From: Azotobacter chroococcum
GTDB lineage: Bacteria; Pseudomonadota; Gammaproteobacteria; Pseudomonadales; Pseudomonadaceae
Length of the DNA: 64,000 nucleotides
Reading direction: 5' to 3'
Assembly (NCBI RefSeq): GCF_004339665.1
Contig: NZ_SMMU01000003.1
Span: forward strand, 124,001-188,000
Position 1 is the first letter of the stretch; each line of letters opens with the position of its first letter. The position numbers were made by a program, and so were the translations under genes. This document shows, piece by piece, positions 28,003 to 37,854 of the stretch. The notes beneath the pieces were generated by a model. That model saw only the letters and a list, made by a program, of their open reading frames with translations, ran no database searches and was not told the DNA's origin.

Positions 28003-28844
28003 TGACCTTTCTGGTGCTTCTGCTGGCGCTGCTGGTGGAACGGTTTTCCCGCTGGCGCCTGCGTCTCCAGCAGGACATCTTCTGGCTGCGCCTGCTGGAT
28101 CGGGTCGAGCTGGACCCGGACCTGGCCGGCGATCCGCGGCGGGCGCTGTTCCGTCTGGTGTTGCTGCCGGTGCTGGTGGTGGGCGTGCTGCTGGCGCTGT
28201 TGTCGCTACCGCTCTACGGCTGGCTGGCGTTGCCGCTGCATCTCTTCGTGCTGATCTACAGTCTGGGGCGCGGCGATGTGCTGACCGAGCTGCGGCCGTT
28301 CCGCGAAGCCTGGCGGCGAGGCGACAGCGAGGCCGCCTGCCTGGTGGCCGAGCGCGACCTGGCGGTGGAAGCCGAGGAAAGCCTGTCGCTGTTGCGCCGG
28401 GTGCAGGGCTACCTGCTGTGGCAGGCCTACCAGAGCTTCTTCGCGGTGATCTTCTGGTACGCCCTGCTCGGTCCCGTGGCGGCGCTGGCCTACCGCCTGC
28501 TGGCGCTGACCGGCGAGCACACGACCCTGCCGGTTCTGCGCGAGCGCTCGGTGCGCCTGCGCCACCTGTTCGACTGGCTGCCGGCGCGCGCCCTGGCCCT
28601 GAGCTTCGCCCTGGTCGGCAATTTCGCTGCGGTATTCCGCGTGCTGCTGCGCTACCTGTCGGATCGCGAGGTGCCGGCGGCAAAGCTGGTGATCGAGGCC
28701 GGGCGCGCGGCCAACGAGGGGCAGGAGGCGGAGGTGCTGATCGGCGAGGCGGGGCTGATGACCCTGGACGAGCTGTGGCAGCTCCTGGTGCGTGCCGGGA
28801 TGCTCTGGTATGTGGTGCTGGCGCTGGCGATCCTGTTCCTCTGA
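28002..28844 (+). CDS. ampE: AmpE, beta-lactamase induction signalling membrane protein
   Basis: This 280-residue polytopic protein starts MTFLVLLLALLVERFSRWRL. Membrane segments lie near 1-12, 50-85, 140-165, 200-220 and 262-280. The family belongs to the CobD/CbiB-like group, and AmpE has been proposed as an inner-membrane transducer in beta-lactamase induction, though its biochemical role is unclear. It overlaps ampD by one base. It ends convergently with the TatD gene 8 bases away. Confidence 0.9.
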   Translation: MTFLVLLLALLVERFSRWRLRLQQDIFWLRLLDRVELDPDLAGDPRRALFRLVLLPVLVVGVLLALLSLPLYGWLALPLHLFVLIYSLGRGDVLTELRPFREAWRRGDSEAACLVAERDLAVEAEESLSLLRRVQGYLLWQAYQSFFAVIFWYALLGPVAALAYRLLALTGEHTTLPVLRERSVRLRHLFDWLPARALALSFALVGNFAAVFRVLLRYLSDREVPAAKLVIEAGRAANEGQEAEVLIGEAGLMTLDELWQLLVRAGMLWYVVLALAILFL

Positions 28845-28852
28845 GATCGGCC

Positions 28853-29635
28853 TCAGTCGGCCCAGCCGAACAGTTCGCAGGCGTTGCGCGTGCTGGCTTC
28901 GGCCAGGGCTTCCGGCTCGATGCCCATGAGTGCGGCGATGGCCGCGCAGATTTCCGGCAGATACTCGGGACTGTTGCGTCCGCCCGGATGCATCGCCGGC
29001 GCCATGTCCGGGGCGTCGGTTTCCAGCACCACGGCCTCCAGCGGCAGCCCGGCGACGACCTGGCGCAGGCGGTTGGCCTGGGGCCAGGTCGGCGCCCCGC
29101 CGAGGCCGAGGCGAAAACCCAGTTTCAGGTACTCCCGCGCTTCCTCGTGACTGCCGGCAAAGGCATGGACGATGCCGGCGCGGGGCAGGCGCAGGCGCTT
29201 GAGGGTGGCGATGGTCGCGGCATGGGCGCGGCGCACGTGCAGCAGCACCGGCAGCTCCAGCTCCGCTGCCAGCCGCAGCTGGGCCTCGAACAGCGTCTGC
29301 TGGCGCTCGCGGTCCAGCTCCGCCAGGTAGTAGTCGAGACCGAACTCGCCGACCGCGCAGAGCCGGTCGGCGCCGCGCAGGCGCTGCAGCCAGGCGCCGA
29401 GGTCGTCCAGGTCGGCCGCGCGGTGCTGCTCCAGATAGACCGGGTGCAGGCCGAAGGCGGCGTACAGGCCGGGCTCGGCGCAGGCCAGATCCCACACCCG
29501 CTGCCAGTTCGCGCGGTACACCCCGGCCAGCACCTGGCGGCCGACGCCGAGCGCCCGGCAGCGGGCCAGTACGGCGGCGCGGTCGGCGTCGAAGTCGGGG
29601 AAGTCGAGATGATTGTGGGTGTCGATCAGGCGCAC
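28853..29635 (-). CDS. TatD family metal-dependent hydrolase/DNase
   Basis: This 260-residue TIM-barrel amidohydrolase has the metal ligands His7 and His9 (DTHNHLDF), Glu near 96 (AVGEFGLDYY), His near 133 (PVLLHVRRAH), His near 156 (VHAFAGS) and Asp near 206 (ETDAPDM). The TatD family includes 3'-5' exonucleases and deoxyribonucleases. Pseudomonas has several paralogues (TatD, YcfH, YjjV), and I cannot decide which this is; the QANRLRQVVAGLPLE region looks closest to YjjV-type. It is convergent with ampE, and upstream on the same strand lies ugd. Confidence 0.88.
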   Translation of the reverse strand: MRLIDTHNHLDFPDFDADRAAVLARCRALGVGRQVLAGVYRANWQRVWDLACAEPGLYAAFGLHPVYLEQHRAADLDDLGAWLQRLRGADRLCAVGEFGLDYYLAELDRERQQTLFEAQLRLAAELELPVLLHVRRAHAATIATLKRLRLPRAGIVHAFAGSHEEAREYLKLGFRLGLGGAPTWPQANRLRQVVAGLPLEAVVLETDAPDMAPAMHPGGRNSPEYLPEICAAIAALMGIEPEALAEASTRNACELFGWAD

Positions 29636-29698
29636 CGGCGGCGGACTCCTCGGAAAAGCGGGCTTCTTCCAAGAATATCCCGTCGCCGCATCCGTGGT

Positions 29699-31075
29699 TC
29701 AGGCCGAGCGCTGCAGACTTTCCACCTGCGGGCTGCCCAGCGCCGGCAGGCGCTCGCCGCGGCCGATGGCGAAGTAGCGGATGCCCTGGCGGGTCAGGCG
29801 TTCGGGGTCGAACAGGTTGCGCCCGTCGAAGATCAGCGGGGCGGCCAGCTTGCGGGCGATCAGCGCAAAGTCCGGGGCCTTGAACTGCTGCCATTCGGTG
29901 CAGATCAGTAGGGCGTCGGCACCGCCCAGTGCGGCCTCCGGGGTGCCCATCAGCTGCAGCCTGTCGTCGTCGCCGTAGAGGCGCTGGGCCTCGTGCATGG
30001 CCTCCGGGTCATAGGCGCGCACTCGCGCGCCGGCGGTCCACAGCGCTTCCAGCAGGTCGCGGCTGGGCGCCTCGCGCATGTCGTCGGTGTTCGGCTTGAA
30101 GGCCAGGCCCCAGAGGGCGAAGGTCCGTCCGCGCAGGTCGTCGCCGAAGTAGCGGCGCACCCGCTCGAACAGCTTGCCCTTCTGCCGCGCGTTGACCGCC
30201 TCGACCGCCTGCAGCAGGTCGCTGGCGCAGCCGGCCTCGCCGGCGCTGTGGATCAGCGCCCGCAGGTCCTTGGGAAAGCACGAGCCGCCGTAGCCGCAGC
30301 CGGGGTAGATGAAGTGGTAGCCGATGCGCGGGTCGGCGCCGATGCCCTGGCGCACCGCCTCGATGTCGGCGCCCAGGTGTTCGGCCAGCTCGGCCATCTG
30401 GTTGATGAAGCTGATCTTGGTGGCCAGCATGCCGTTGGCCGCGTACTTGGTCAGCTCGGCGCTGCGCAGGTCCATGAACAGCATGCGGTCGTGGTTGCGG
30501 TTGAACGGCTCGTAGAGCTCGCGCATGGTCTCGCGGGCCGCTGCCGAGGCGCTGCCGACGATGATCCGGTCCGGCCGCCGGCAGTCGGCCAGGGCCGAGC
30601 CTTCCTTGAGGAATTCCGGGTTGGAGACGATCTCGAACTCCAGCCGCCGCCCGGCATCCTTCGCGGCCTGGGCGATGCGCGCCTGCAGGCGGTCGCCGGT
30701 GCCGACCGGCACGGTGGACTTCTCGACGATCACCAGCGGCTCGCGGCGATGGCGGGCGATGGCGTCGCTGACCGCCAGCACGCCGGCGAGGTTGGCCGAG
30801 CCGTCCGTTTGCGAGTCGGTGCCGACGGCGATGAACAGCACCCGGCCATGCTCGACGGCCGCCCGTTCGTCGGTGGTGAAGCGCAGCCGCCCGGCCTCCA
30901 GGTTCTCCCGCACCAGTTCGGCAAGGCCCGGCTCGTAGAGGCGCACCTGGCCGCGCTGCAACTGGGCGATCTTGACCGCGTCGATGTCCATGCAGAGCAC
31001 GTCGTGGCCGACTTCCGCCATGACCGCGGCCTGCACCAGGCCCACGTAACCGATGCCGAAGACGCTGATTTTCAA
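29699..31075 (-). CDS. ugd: UDP-glucose 6-dehydrogenase
   Basis: This enzyme oxidises UDP-glucose twice to UDP-glucuronate with NAD+, supplying exopolysaccharide or aminoarabinose pathways. The protein is 458 residues. The Rossmann motif GIGYVG is at 7-12; NPEFLKEG at 152-159; catalytic Lys210 and nucleophile Cys266 in YGGSCFPKD. The length is normal. From memory, in P. aeruginosa a nucleotide-sugar dehydrogenase neighbours the arn and fru genes; here fru is close but no arn genes are present. GDP-mannose dehydrogenase is an alternative, but the context motifs favour Ugd. Confidence 0.9.
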   Translation of the reverse strand: MKISVFGIGYVGLVQAAVMAEVGHDVLCMDIDAVKIAQLQRGQVRLYEPGLAELVRENLEAGRLRFTTDERAAVEHGRVLFIAVGTDSQTDGSANLAGVLAVSDAIARHRREPLVIVEKSTVPVGTGDRLQARIAQAAKDAGRRLEFEIVSNPEFLKEGSALADCRRPDRIIVGSASAAARETMRELYEPFNRNHDRMLFMDLRSAELTKYAANGMLATKISFINQMAELAEHLGADIEAVRQGIGADPRIGYHFIYPGCGYGGSCFPKDLRALIHSAGEAGCASDLLQAVEAVNARQKGKLFERVRRYFGDDLRGRTFALWGLAFKPNTDDMREAPSRDLLEALWTAGARVRAYDPEAMHEAQRLYGDDDRLQLMGTPEAALGGADALLICTEWQQFKAPDFALIARKLAAPLIFDGRNLFDPERLTRQGIRYFAIGRGERLPALGSPQVESLQRSA

Positions 31076-31199
31076 GATGGATTCCCCCGAGTGCGCAAGC
31101 GATGAACTGATGCTGGGGGAGGGATGTGTCAGGGATTTTACGCTTGTGTGGCAGATGGGCTGATCCCGCTGCCAATAGTGGCCGAATGCCCTCGCCGCA

Positions 31200-31217
31200 C
31201 CGTCATGCTCCGGTCAA
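31200..31217 (+). promoter_or_regulatory. Candidate Pho box before phoD
   Basis: CCGTCAT-N4-CGGTCAA matches the Pho box CTGTCAT-N4-CTGTCAT at 11 of 14 positions with exact 11-base periodicity. It lies 51 bases before the phosphatase ATG. The match is only moderate, but the context fits. Confidence 0.42.
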
Positions 31218-31267
31218 CGGGATGGCTTAAACCCGTACTTCCCCAACGTCCGTATGGGAAGACGCAC

Positions 31268-32827
31268 ATGAGCGATATCGATACCAACCGTCGCCGCCTG
31301 CTGCAAGGCATGGGGGCCGGCCTGCTGCTGCCGGGGATGGGCGTTGCCCCGGCTCTGATCGCCGCGCCCGGCGCGCGGCCGCAACTCACCGACGGCGTGC
31401 AGTCCGGCGATCTGCAGGGCGACCGCGCGGTGATCTGGAGCCGCTGCGACCGGGCGGCGCGGATGATCGTCGAGTGGGACACCCGCAGCGTGTTCGGCGC
31501 GCCGCGGCGGCTGGTCGGGGAGGTGACCGACGCCAGCCAGGACTTCACCGCGCGCCTCGACCTGAGCGGGCTGCCGGCGGACCAGTCGATCTTCTACCGG
31601 GTGCGCTTCGAGGATGCCCGCGACGGCAGCCTCAGCGAGCCCTGGTTCGGCCACCTGCGCAGCGCCCCGGCGCAGGCGCGGGACATCCGCTTCGTGTGGG
31701 GCGGCGACACCGCCGGGCAGGGCTTCGGCATCAACCCGGAGATCGGCGGCATGCGCATCTACGAGGCCATGCGCCGGCGCCAGCCGGACTTCTTCCTGCA
31801 CAGCGGCGATTGCGTGTACGCCGACGGGCCGATCAGCGCGCAGATCCAGACCGCCGACGGCCAGCTGTGGAAGAACCTGGTCACCGAGGCCAAGAGCAAG
31901 GTGGCCGAGAGTCTCGACGAGTTCCGCGGCAACTACCGCTACAACCTGCTCGACGACAACCTGCGCCGCTTCAACGCCGAGGTGCCGCAGATCTGGCAGT
32001 GGGACGACCACGAGGTGACCAACAACTGGTCGCCGGGCAAGGAGCTGGACGATCGCTATCAGGTCCGCGACATCGGCCTGCTCGCCGCCCGCGGCCGCCA
32101 GGCCTTCCTCGAGTACTCGCCGATGCGCCTGTTGCGCCCCGACGGCGCCGGGCGCATCTACCGCAAGCTTGGCTACGGTCCGCAGCTGGACGTGTTCGTG
32201 CTGGACATGCGCAGCTACCGCGACGCCAACAGCGACAACCTGCAGCCGCGCCAAGGGCCGGGCACCGCCTTCCTCGGCCATCCCCAGCTGAACTGGCTGA
32301 AGCGCGAGCTGCGCGCCTCGAAGGCGCTGTGGAAGGTGATCGCCGCGGACATGCCGATCGGCCTGCTCATCCCCGACGGCCAGGATGCCCAGGGCCAGCG
32401 GCGCTGGGAGGCGATCGCCAACGGCAACGATGGCCCGGCCCTCGGCCGCGAGCTGGAGATCGCCGAACTGCTGGCCTTCATCCGCCAGCAGGAGATCCGC
32501 AACACCCTCTGGCTGACTGCCGACGTACACTACTGCGCGGCCCACCACTACAGCCCGGAGCGGGCGGTCTTCCAGGATTTCGGGCCGTTCTGGGAGTTCG
32601 TCGCCGGTCCGCTCAACGCCGGCAGCTTCGGCCCCAACCCGCTGGACGGCACCTTCGGTCCCCAGGTGGTGTTCCAGAAGGCGCCGCCGGTGGCCAACAG
32701 CTCGCCGCTGGCCGGCTACCAGTTCTTCGGCGAGGTGGAGATCGAGGCGCAGAGCGGCCTGTTGCGGGTGTCGCTGCGCGATATCGACGGCCTGGCGGTG
32801 TACAGCCAGGAGCTGCAACCCGCCTGA
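31268..32827 (+). CDS. phoD: Tat-exported PhoD-family alkaline phosphatase/phosphodiesterase
   Basis: This 519-residue enzyme is exported folded by the Tat pathway: the twin-arginine signal NRRRLLQG (7-14) is followed by a hydrophobic stretch to about residue 32. After an N-terminal beta-sandwich (about 38-135) comes the metallophosphatase domain, with Asp147 (WGGDTAG), HSGDCVYADGP (178-188), WDDHEVTNNW (245-254) and a late ADVHYCAAHHY segment. PhoD enzymes are Ca2+/Fe3+ dependent and release phosphate from mono- and diesters. I chose the MSDIDTN start because it places the Tat motif at the N-terminus. A Pho-box-like sequence is upstream. Confidence 0.92.
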   Translation: MSDIDTNRRRLLQGMGAGLLLPGMGVAPALIAAPGARPQLTDGVQSGDLQGDRAVIWSRCDRAARMIVEWDTRSVFGAPRRLVGEVTDASQDFTARLDLSGLPADQSIFYRVRFEDARDGSLSEPWFGHLRSAPAQARDIRFVWGGDTAGQGFGINPEIGGMRIYEAMRRRQPDFFLHSGDCVYADGPISAQIQTADGQLWKNLVTEAKSKVAESLDEFRGNYRYNLLDDNLRRFNAEVPQIWQWDDHEVTNNWSPGKELDDRYQVRDIGLLAARGRQAFLEYSPMRLLRPDGAGRIYRKLGYGPQLDVFVLDMRSYRDANSDNLQPRQGPGTAFLGHPQLNWLKRELRASKALWKVIAADMPIGLLIPDGQDAQGQRRWEAIANGNDGPALGRELEIAELLAFIRQQEIRNTLWLTADVHYCAAHHYSPERAVFQDFGPFWEFVAGPLNAGSFGPNPLDGTFGPQVVFQKAPPVANSSPLAGYQFFGEVEIEAQSGLLRVSLRDIDGLAVYSQELQPA

Positions 32828-32849
32828 GCCGCGGCCGCCGGGGGCAGGC

Positions 32850-33842
32850 CTACGGCTGCCCGCGGCGGACCTTCAGGGTGCGCGGGATGGCCTCGATGCC
32901 GGGCTGGTAGTCGCCCTCGATGGCGCGCAGGGTCCGGTCGAGCACCCGCTCGGCGATGCGGTCATACTGCTGGGCGATGGTGTTGACCCTGAGCGGCACG
33001 AAATCCAGCAGCTGGGCATCGCCGAAGGTGGCCAGGCGCAGCTCGGAGAAGGTTTCCGCCGGGTAGTCGCGCAGGGCCTCGAAGACGCCCTCCAGCAGCA
33101 CGTAGGAGGTGGTCACCACGGCGTCCGGCCGCTCCGCGCTGTCCAGCAGGGCGCGCATCTGCTCGCAGCCGCAGGCCCGGCTGAACTGCTCGGCGTGGTG
33201 CACGCTGACGATCCCGTCGAACCCCTCCAGGGCCTGGTGGAAGCCGCGCTCGCGCGCCTGGCTGATCGGCAGGGCGCTGGAGGCGTCGATCAGCGCGATG
33301 TGCCGCGGCGGCGGATCGAGCAGGCTGGCGGTGAGCTGGGCGCCGGCCAGCTGGTCATCGCTGACCACCGAGCGGATGTGTACGGGGTCGAGGGCGCGGT
33401 CGACGGCGATCACCGGCAGTCCGCCCTCGACCAGGTTGCGGTACAAAGGATCGTCCTGCGGCAGGCAGCTGGCGACGATCAGCGCGTCGCAGCGCCGCGA
33501 GCGGAACAGCTCGAGCAGCTGGCGCTCGCTGGCCGGATCGTCGTCGGAGCTGGCGATCAGCAACTGGTAGCCGGCGGCGCGGGCGCCCTGTTCGAGCAGC
33601 TTGGCCAGGCGCGCGTAGCTGGGGTTCTCCAGATCGGGAAGGATGAAGCCCAGGCAGCGGCTCTGCCCGCGGCGCAGGCCGGCGGCCTGCTGGTCGGGGA
33701 GATAGCCGTGCTGCTCGACCACCGCCAGCACGCGCTCCACGGTGGCCGGGCTGATGCGCCGCTGGGCGGCCTGGCCGTTGATCACATAACTGGCGGTGGT
33801 GACGGAAACCTGGGCCAGGCGGGCGATGTCGCTGAGTTTCAA
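32850..33842 (-). CDS. fruR: Fructose operon repressor FruR/Cra, LacI family
   Basis: This 330-residue regulator has an N-terminal LacI helix-turn-helix (KLSDIARLAQVSVTTASYVI, 2-21) and hinge region, and a periplasmic-binding-protein-like effector domain (about 60-325). In Pseudomonas putida, Cra is displaced from DNA by fructose-1-phosphate; this is family knowledge. It is divergent from fruBKA. A near-perfect Cra operator lies in the 177-base gap. The start at MKLSDIAR is standard. Confidence 0.95.
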   Translation of the reverse strand: MKLSDIARLAQVSVTTASYVINGQAAQRRISPATVERVLAVVEQHGYLPDQQAAGLRRGQSRCLGFILPDLENPSYARLAKLLEQGARAAGYQLLIASSDDDPASERQLLELFRSRRCDALIVASCLPQDDPLYRNLVEGGLPVIAVDRALDPVHIRSVVSDDQLAGAQLTASLLDPPPRHIALIDASSALPISQARERGFHQALEGFDGIVSVHHAEQFSRACGCEQMRALLDSAERPDAVVTTSYVLLEGVFEALRDYPAETFSELRLATFGDAQLLDFVPLRVNTIAQQYDRIAERVLDRTLRAIEGDYQPGIEAIPRTLKVRRGQP

Positions 33843-33913
33843 GGTCGGGTCCTGAATGGATGACGGCAGGGCTTCAAGGATCGCCCATTATGGGGTAACG
33901 TGCCAGTCCATGA

Positions 33914-33925
33914 TGAAACGATTCA
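33914..33925. promoter_or_regulatory. FruR/Cra operator
   Basis: TGAAACGATTCA matches the Cra consensus TGAAACGTTTCA with one mismatch and is nearly palindromic. It lies between the divergent fruR and fruBKA, 72 bases upstream of fruR and 95 bases before fruB, so one bound dimer could control both directions. Confidence 0.85.
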
Positions 33926-34019
33926 GCAGGCGGTCCGGTGGACTATTCTTCCAAGGATGACCGGACTCGCCCGCGCTCGACGGTGGCTCTTGCCAGAACA
34001 GAACAATTAGGAGATTTCC

Positions 34020-36896
34020 ATGCTCGAGTTGAATGCCGCGCAGATTCGCATGGGCCGCAGCGCGCCAGACAAGCAGGCGGCGCTGGCGCTGCTGGCCGAG
34101 GGCCTGATCGACGACGGGCTGGTCGAGCCCGGCTACCTCGCCGGCATGCAGGCCCGCGAGGCCCAGGGCTCGACCTACCTCGGCCAGGGCATCGCGATTC
34201 CCCACGGCACGCCGGAAACCCGCGACCAGGTGCGGCGCACCGGCGTGCGCCTGATCCAGTTTCCCGAGGGCGTGGACTGGGGCAACGGCCAGCAGGTCTA
34301 CCTGGCGATCGCCATCGCCGCCCGCTCCGACGAGCACCTGCACCTGCTGCAGCTGCTGACCCGGGCGCTCGGCGAGGGCGATCTCAGCCAGGCGCTGCGC
34401 GAGGCCCGCGAGGCCGAGCAGCTCGTCGCGCTGCTGCAGGGTGCGCCGCGCGAGCTGGCCCTGGACAGCCAGCTGATCGGCCTGGGCGTGGCTGCCGAGG
34501 AGTTCGACGACCTGGTCTGGCACGGCGCGCGCCTCCTGAGGCGGGCCGGCTGCGTGGCCTCCGGCTTCGCCGGCAGCCTGCTGCAGGGCCAGCCGCTGCC
34601 GCTGGGCGAGGGGCTCTGGTGGCTCAACAGCGAGCAGGCGGTGGAGCAGCCCGGACTGGCCTTCGTCACCCCGGGGCAGCCGCTCAGCCTGCACGGCCAG
34701 CCGCTGGCCGGGCTGTTCTGCCTGGCCAGCCTGGGCGAGGCGCACAGCCAGTTGCTCGAGCGGCTCTGCGACCTGCTGATTGAGGGGCGCGGCGCGACCT
34801 TCAGCCAGGCCACCTGCAGCCGCGCCGTGCTGGAGGCGCTGGGCGCCGAGCTGCCGGACGACTGGCCGAGCCTGCGCGTGGTCCTGGCCAATGCCCACGG
34901 CCTGCACGCGCGGCCGGCCAAGGCGCTGGTCGAGGTCGCCCAGGCCTTCGAGGGCGAGATCCGCATCCGCCTGGCCGGCGAAACCGGCCGCGGGGTGTCG
35001 GCCAAGAGCCTGAGCAAGCTGCTGGCCCTCGGCGCGCGGCGCGGCCAGGAGCTGGAGTTCAGCGCCGAGCCGACGATCGCCGCCGATGCCCTGACGGCCA
35101 TCGAGGCGGCCGTGCTGGCCGGCCTCGGCGAGAGCATCGAGCCCCTGGCGGTGCACGGCGAGACGCCGTCGCCCGAGGCGGCGCCGAGTAGCTCCACCTT
35201 CATCCGGCCGCAGGCGCCGGCGGCGGGAGCGCGCCTGCAGGCGGTCGCCGCGGCGCCGGGCATCGCCATCGGCCCGGCGCTGGTGCGCACGCCGCTGGAG
35301 CTCGACTATCCGCAACGCGGCCAGGGCATGCTGGTCGAGCTGCAGCGCCTGGACAGCGCCCTGGCGCAGGTCACCGCGGATATCCAGCGGCTGATCGACA
35401 ACAGCACGGAAGCCAACATCCGCGACATCTTCATCACCCACCAGGCGATGCTGCGCGACCCGGCGCTGCGCGAGGATGTCAATGCGCGCCTGGCCGACGG
35501 CTTCAGCGCCGAGGCCGCCTGGAGCGTGGAAACCGAGGCGGCGGCGCAGCAGCAGGAGGCCCTGCACGATGCGCTGCTCGCCGAGCGCGCCGCCGACCTG
35601 CGCGACATCGGCCGGCGGGTGCTGGCGCACCTGTGCGGCGTCGAGGCGCCGCGCGAGCCGGACGAGCCCTACATCCTGGTGATGGACGAGGTGGCACCCT
35701 CCGACGTGGCCAGCCTCAATCGCCAGCGCGTGGCCGGCATCCTCACCGCCCGCGGCGGCGCCACCGCGCACAGCGCGATCATCGCCCGCGCCCTGGGGAT
35801 TCCCGCCATCGTCGGCGCCGGCGAGGGGGTGCTGGCGCTGGCCCAGGGTACCCCGCTGCTGCTCGACGGCGACCACGGCGTGCTGCGCGTCGCGCCGGAT
35901 GCGCAGACCCTGGAGCAGGCCCGGCGCGAGCGCGAGGCCAACCGCCTGCGCCGCGAGCGCGCCCATGCCGAGCGCATGCTGCCGGCGGTGACCCGCGACG
36001 GCCACGGGGTGGAGGTGGCGGCGAACATCGGCGCCAGCGCCGAGAGCGCCGAGGCGGTCGAGCTGGGCGCCGAGGGCGTCGGTCTGCTGCGCACCGAGCT
36101 GGTGTTCATGGACCATGCCCAGGCACCGGATCAGTACGCCCAGGAAGCCGAATACCGCCGCGTGCTCGACGGGCTGGCCGGCCGGCCGCTGGTGGTGCGC
36201 ACCCTGGACGTCGGCGGCGACAAGCCGTTGCCCTACTGGCCGATGCCGGCGGAGGAGAACCCCTTCCTCGGCGTGCGCGGCATCCGCCTCAGCCTGCAGC
36301 GCCCGGACATCCTGGAGACCCAGCTGCGCGCCCTGCTGGCCTCGGCCGACGGCCGGCCGCTGCGGATCATGTTCCCGATGGTCGGCGGCGTCGAGGAGTG
36401 GCGCATCGCCCGCGACCTGACCCTGAGCCTGCGCGAGGAGATCCCGATCGCCGACCTGCAGCTCGGCATCATGGTCGAGGTGCCCTCGGCGGCGCTGCTG
36501 GCCCCGGTGCTGGCCCGCGAGGTGGATTTCTTCAGCATCGGCACCAACGACCTGACCCAGTACACCATGGCCATCGACCGCGGCCATCCGACCCTGTCGG
36601 CCCAGGCCGACGGCCTGCATCCCTCGGTGCTGCGGCTGATCGGCCTGACCGTCGAGGCGGCCCATGCCGAAGGCAAGTGGGTCGGCGTGTGCGGCGAGCT
36701 GGCCAGCGACATGCTCGCCGTGCCGTTGCTGGTCGGCCTCGGGGTGGACGAACTGAGCGTCTCGGCGCGCGCCATCGCCCTGGTCAAGGCGCGGGTGCGC
36801 GAGCTGGATTTCGCCCACAGCCGGGCGCTGGCGCAACGGGCGCTGGCTCTGGAAAGCGCTGGCGCGGTGCGCGACCTGGTCGGGGAGACGCATTGA
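34020..36896 (+). CDS. fruB: Fructose PTS multiphosphoryl transfer protein (EIIA-HPr-EI fusion)
   Basis: This 958-residue cytosolic phosphotransfer chain lies in one polypeptide. The EIIA domain (about 1-145) has active His62 (IAIPHGTPE). A linker domain follows. HPr (about 284-372) has active His296 ([10 protein letters not shown]). Enzyme I (about 405-958) has phosphohistidine His584 in [15 protein letters not shown], and PEP-binding segments [12 protein letters not shown] and [12 protein letters not shown]. It passes phosphate from PEP to FruA. Its stop overlaps the fruK start by one base. This single fused protein is the normal sugar-PTS entry in Pseudomonas. Confidence 0.96.
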   Translation: MLELNAAQIRMGRSAPDKQAALALLAEGLIDDGLVEPGYLAGMQAREAQGSTYLGQGIAIPHGTPETRDQVRRTGVRLIQFPEGVDWGNGQQVYLAIAIAARSDEHLHLLQLLTRALGEGDLSQALREAREAEQLVALLQGAPRELALDSQLIGLGVAAEEFDDLVWHGARLLRRAGCVASGFAGSLLQGQPLPLGEGLWWLNSEQAVEQPGLAFVTPGQPLSLHGQPLAGLFCLASLGEAHSQLLERLCDLLIEGRGATFSQATCSRAVLEALGAELPDDWPSLRVVLANAHGLHARPAKALVEVAQAFEGEIRIRLAGETGRGVSAKSLSKLLALGARRGQELEFSAEPTIAADALTAIEAAVLAGLGESIEPLAVHGETPSPEAAPSSSTFIRPQAPAAGARLQAVAAAPGIAIGPALVRTPLELDYPQRGQGMLVELQRLDSALAQVTADIQRLIDNSTEANIRDIFITHQAMLRDPALREDVNARLADGFSAEAAWSVETEAAAQQQEALHDALLAERAADLRDIGRRVLAHLCGVEAPREPDEPYILVMDEVAPSDVASLNRQRVAGILTARGGATAHSAIIARALGIPAIVGAGEGVLALAQGTPLLLDGDHGVLRVAPDAQTLEQARREREANRLRRERAHAERMLPAVTRDGHGVEVAANIGASAESAEAVELGAEGVGLLRTELVFMDHAQAPDQYAQEAEYRRVLDGLAGRPLVVRTLDVGGDKPLPYWPMPAEENPFLGVRGIRLSLQRPDILETQLRALLASADGRPLRIMFPMVGGVEEWRIARDLTLSLREEIPIADLQLGIMVEVPSAALLAPVLAREVDFFSIGTNDLTQYTMAIDRGHPTLSAQADGLHPSVLRLIGLTVEAAHAEGKWVGVCGELASDMLAVPLLVGLGVDELSVSARAIALVKARVRELDFAHSRALAQRALALESAGAVRDLVGETH

Positions 36897-37822
36897 TGGC
36901 GCGCATCCTGACCCTGACCCTGAATCCGGCACTGGACCTGACCCTGCGCCTCGACAGCCTGCAGCCGGGCGCGGTCAACCGCGGCCAGGCGCTGGTCAGC
37001 CATGCCGCCGGCAAGGGCCTGAACGTCGCCCAGGTGCTCGCCGACCTGGGCCACCGGGTGACCGTCGGCGGCTTTCTCGGCAGTGCCAATGCGGCGCCCT
37101 TCGAAGCGCTGTTCCACCGCCGCGGCTTCCTCGACGCCTTCGTCCGGGTGCCCGGGGAAACCCGCAGCAACATCAAGCTGAGCGAGCACAGTGGACGGAT
37201 CACCGATATTAACGGGCCGGGGCCGCTGGTCGAGGCCGAGCATCGCGAGGCGCTGCTCGAGCGCCTCGAGCAGATCGTCGCCGGGCACGACGCCGTGGTG
37301 GTCGCCGGCAGCCTGCCGCAGGGCGTCGAGCCGGACTGGTTCGCCCTGCTGCTGCGCCGGCTCAAGGCCTGCGGCGTGCCGCTGGTGCTGGACAGCAGCG
37401 GCGCGGCCCTGCGCGCCGGCCTGGCGGTGGCGCCCTGGCTGGTCAAACCGAACGAGGAGGAACTGGCCGAGGCCCTGGGCGTTGCCTCGACCGAGCTGCT
37501 GACCGCGGCGCTGCACCTGCGCGCCCAGGGCGTCGAGCACGTGCTGCTGTCGCGCGGCGCCGCCGGGGTCAGCTGGTTCGGCCCGGACATCGCGCTGGAG
37601 GCGCGGCCGCCCAAGGTCGAGGTGGTCAGCACGGTGGGCGCCGGCGATTCGCTGCTCGCCGCGACCCTGCACGGCCTGCTCGAAGGCTGGCCGGCCGAGC
37701 GCACCCTGCGCCAGGCCACCGCCATCGCTGCCCAGGCGGTCACCCAGCTGGGCTTCGGCATTCACGACCGGGAACAGCTGGCGCGCCTGGAGGCGGGCGT
37801 GACGGTCACGTCGCTGGCTTGA
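36896..37822 (+). CDS. fruK: 1-phosphofructokinase
   Basis: This PfkB-family kinase converts fructose-1-phosphate to fructose-1,6-bisphosphate with ATP. The protein is 308 residues. The anion hole and catalytic base are in GAGDS (248-252, Asp251). Substrate-binding NPALDLT (10-16) and GKGLNVA (39-45) are typical of FruK. The ATG overlaps the fruB stop (TGATG). fruA follows after 32 bases with its own ribosome binding site. Confidence 0.96.
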   Translation: MARILTLTLNPALDLTLRLDSLQPGAVNRGQALVSHAAGKGLNVAQVLADLGHRVTVGGFLGSANAAPFEALFHRRGFLDAFVRVPGETRSNIKLSEHSGRITDINGPGPLVEAEHREALLERLEQIVAGHDAVVVAGSLPQGVEPDWFALLLRRLKACGVPLVLDSSGAALRAGLAVAPWLVKPNEEELAEALGVASTELLTAALHLRAQGVEHVLLSRGAAGVSWFGPDIALEARPPKVEVVSTVGAGDSLLAATLHGLLEGWPAERTLRQATAIAAQAVTQLGFGIHDREQLARLEAGVTVTSLA

Positions 37823-37854
37823 TACGACACAACAAGAAAAGAGGTCTCTTTTTC

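Noticed and set aside
33888-36932. Long open frame antisense to fruB (about 1014 codons)
   Set aside because: It is a shadow of fruB composition, rich in Gln/His/Arg/Ala with no domain.
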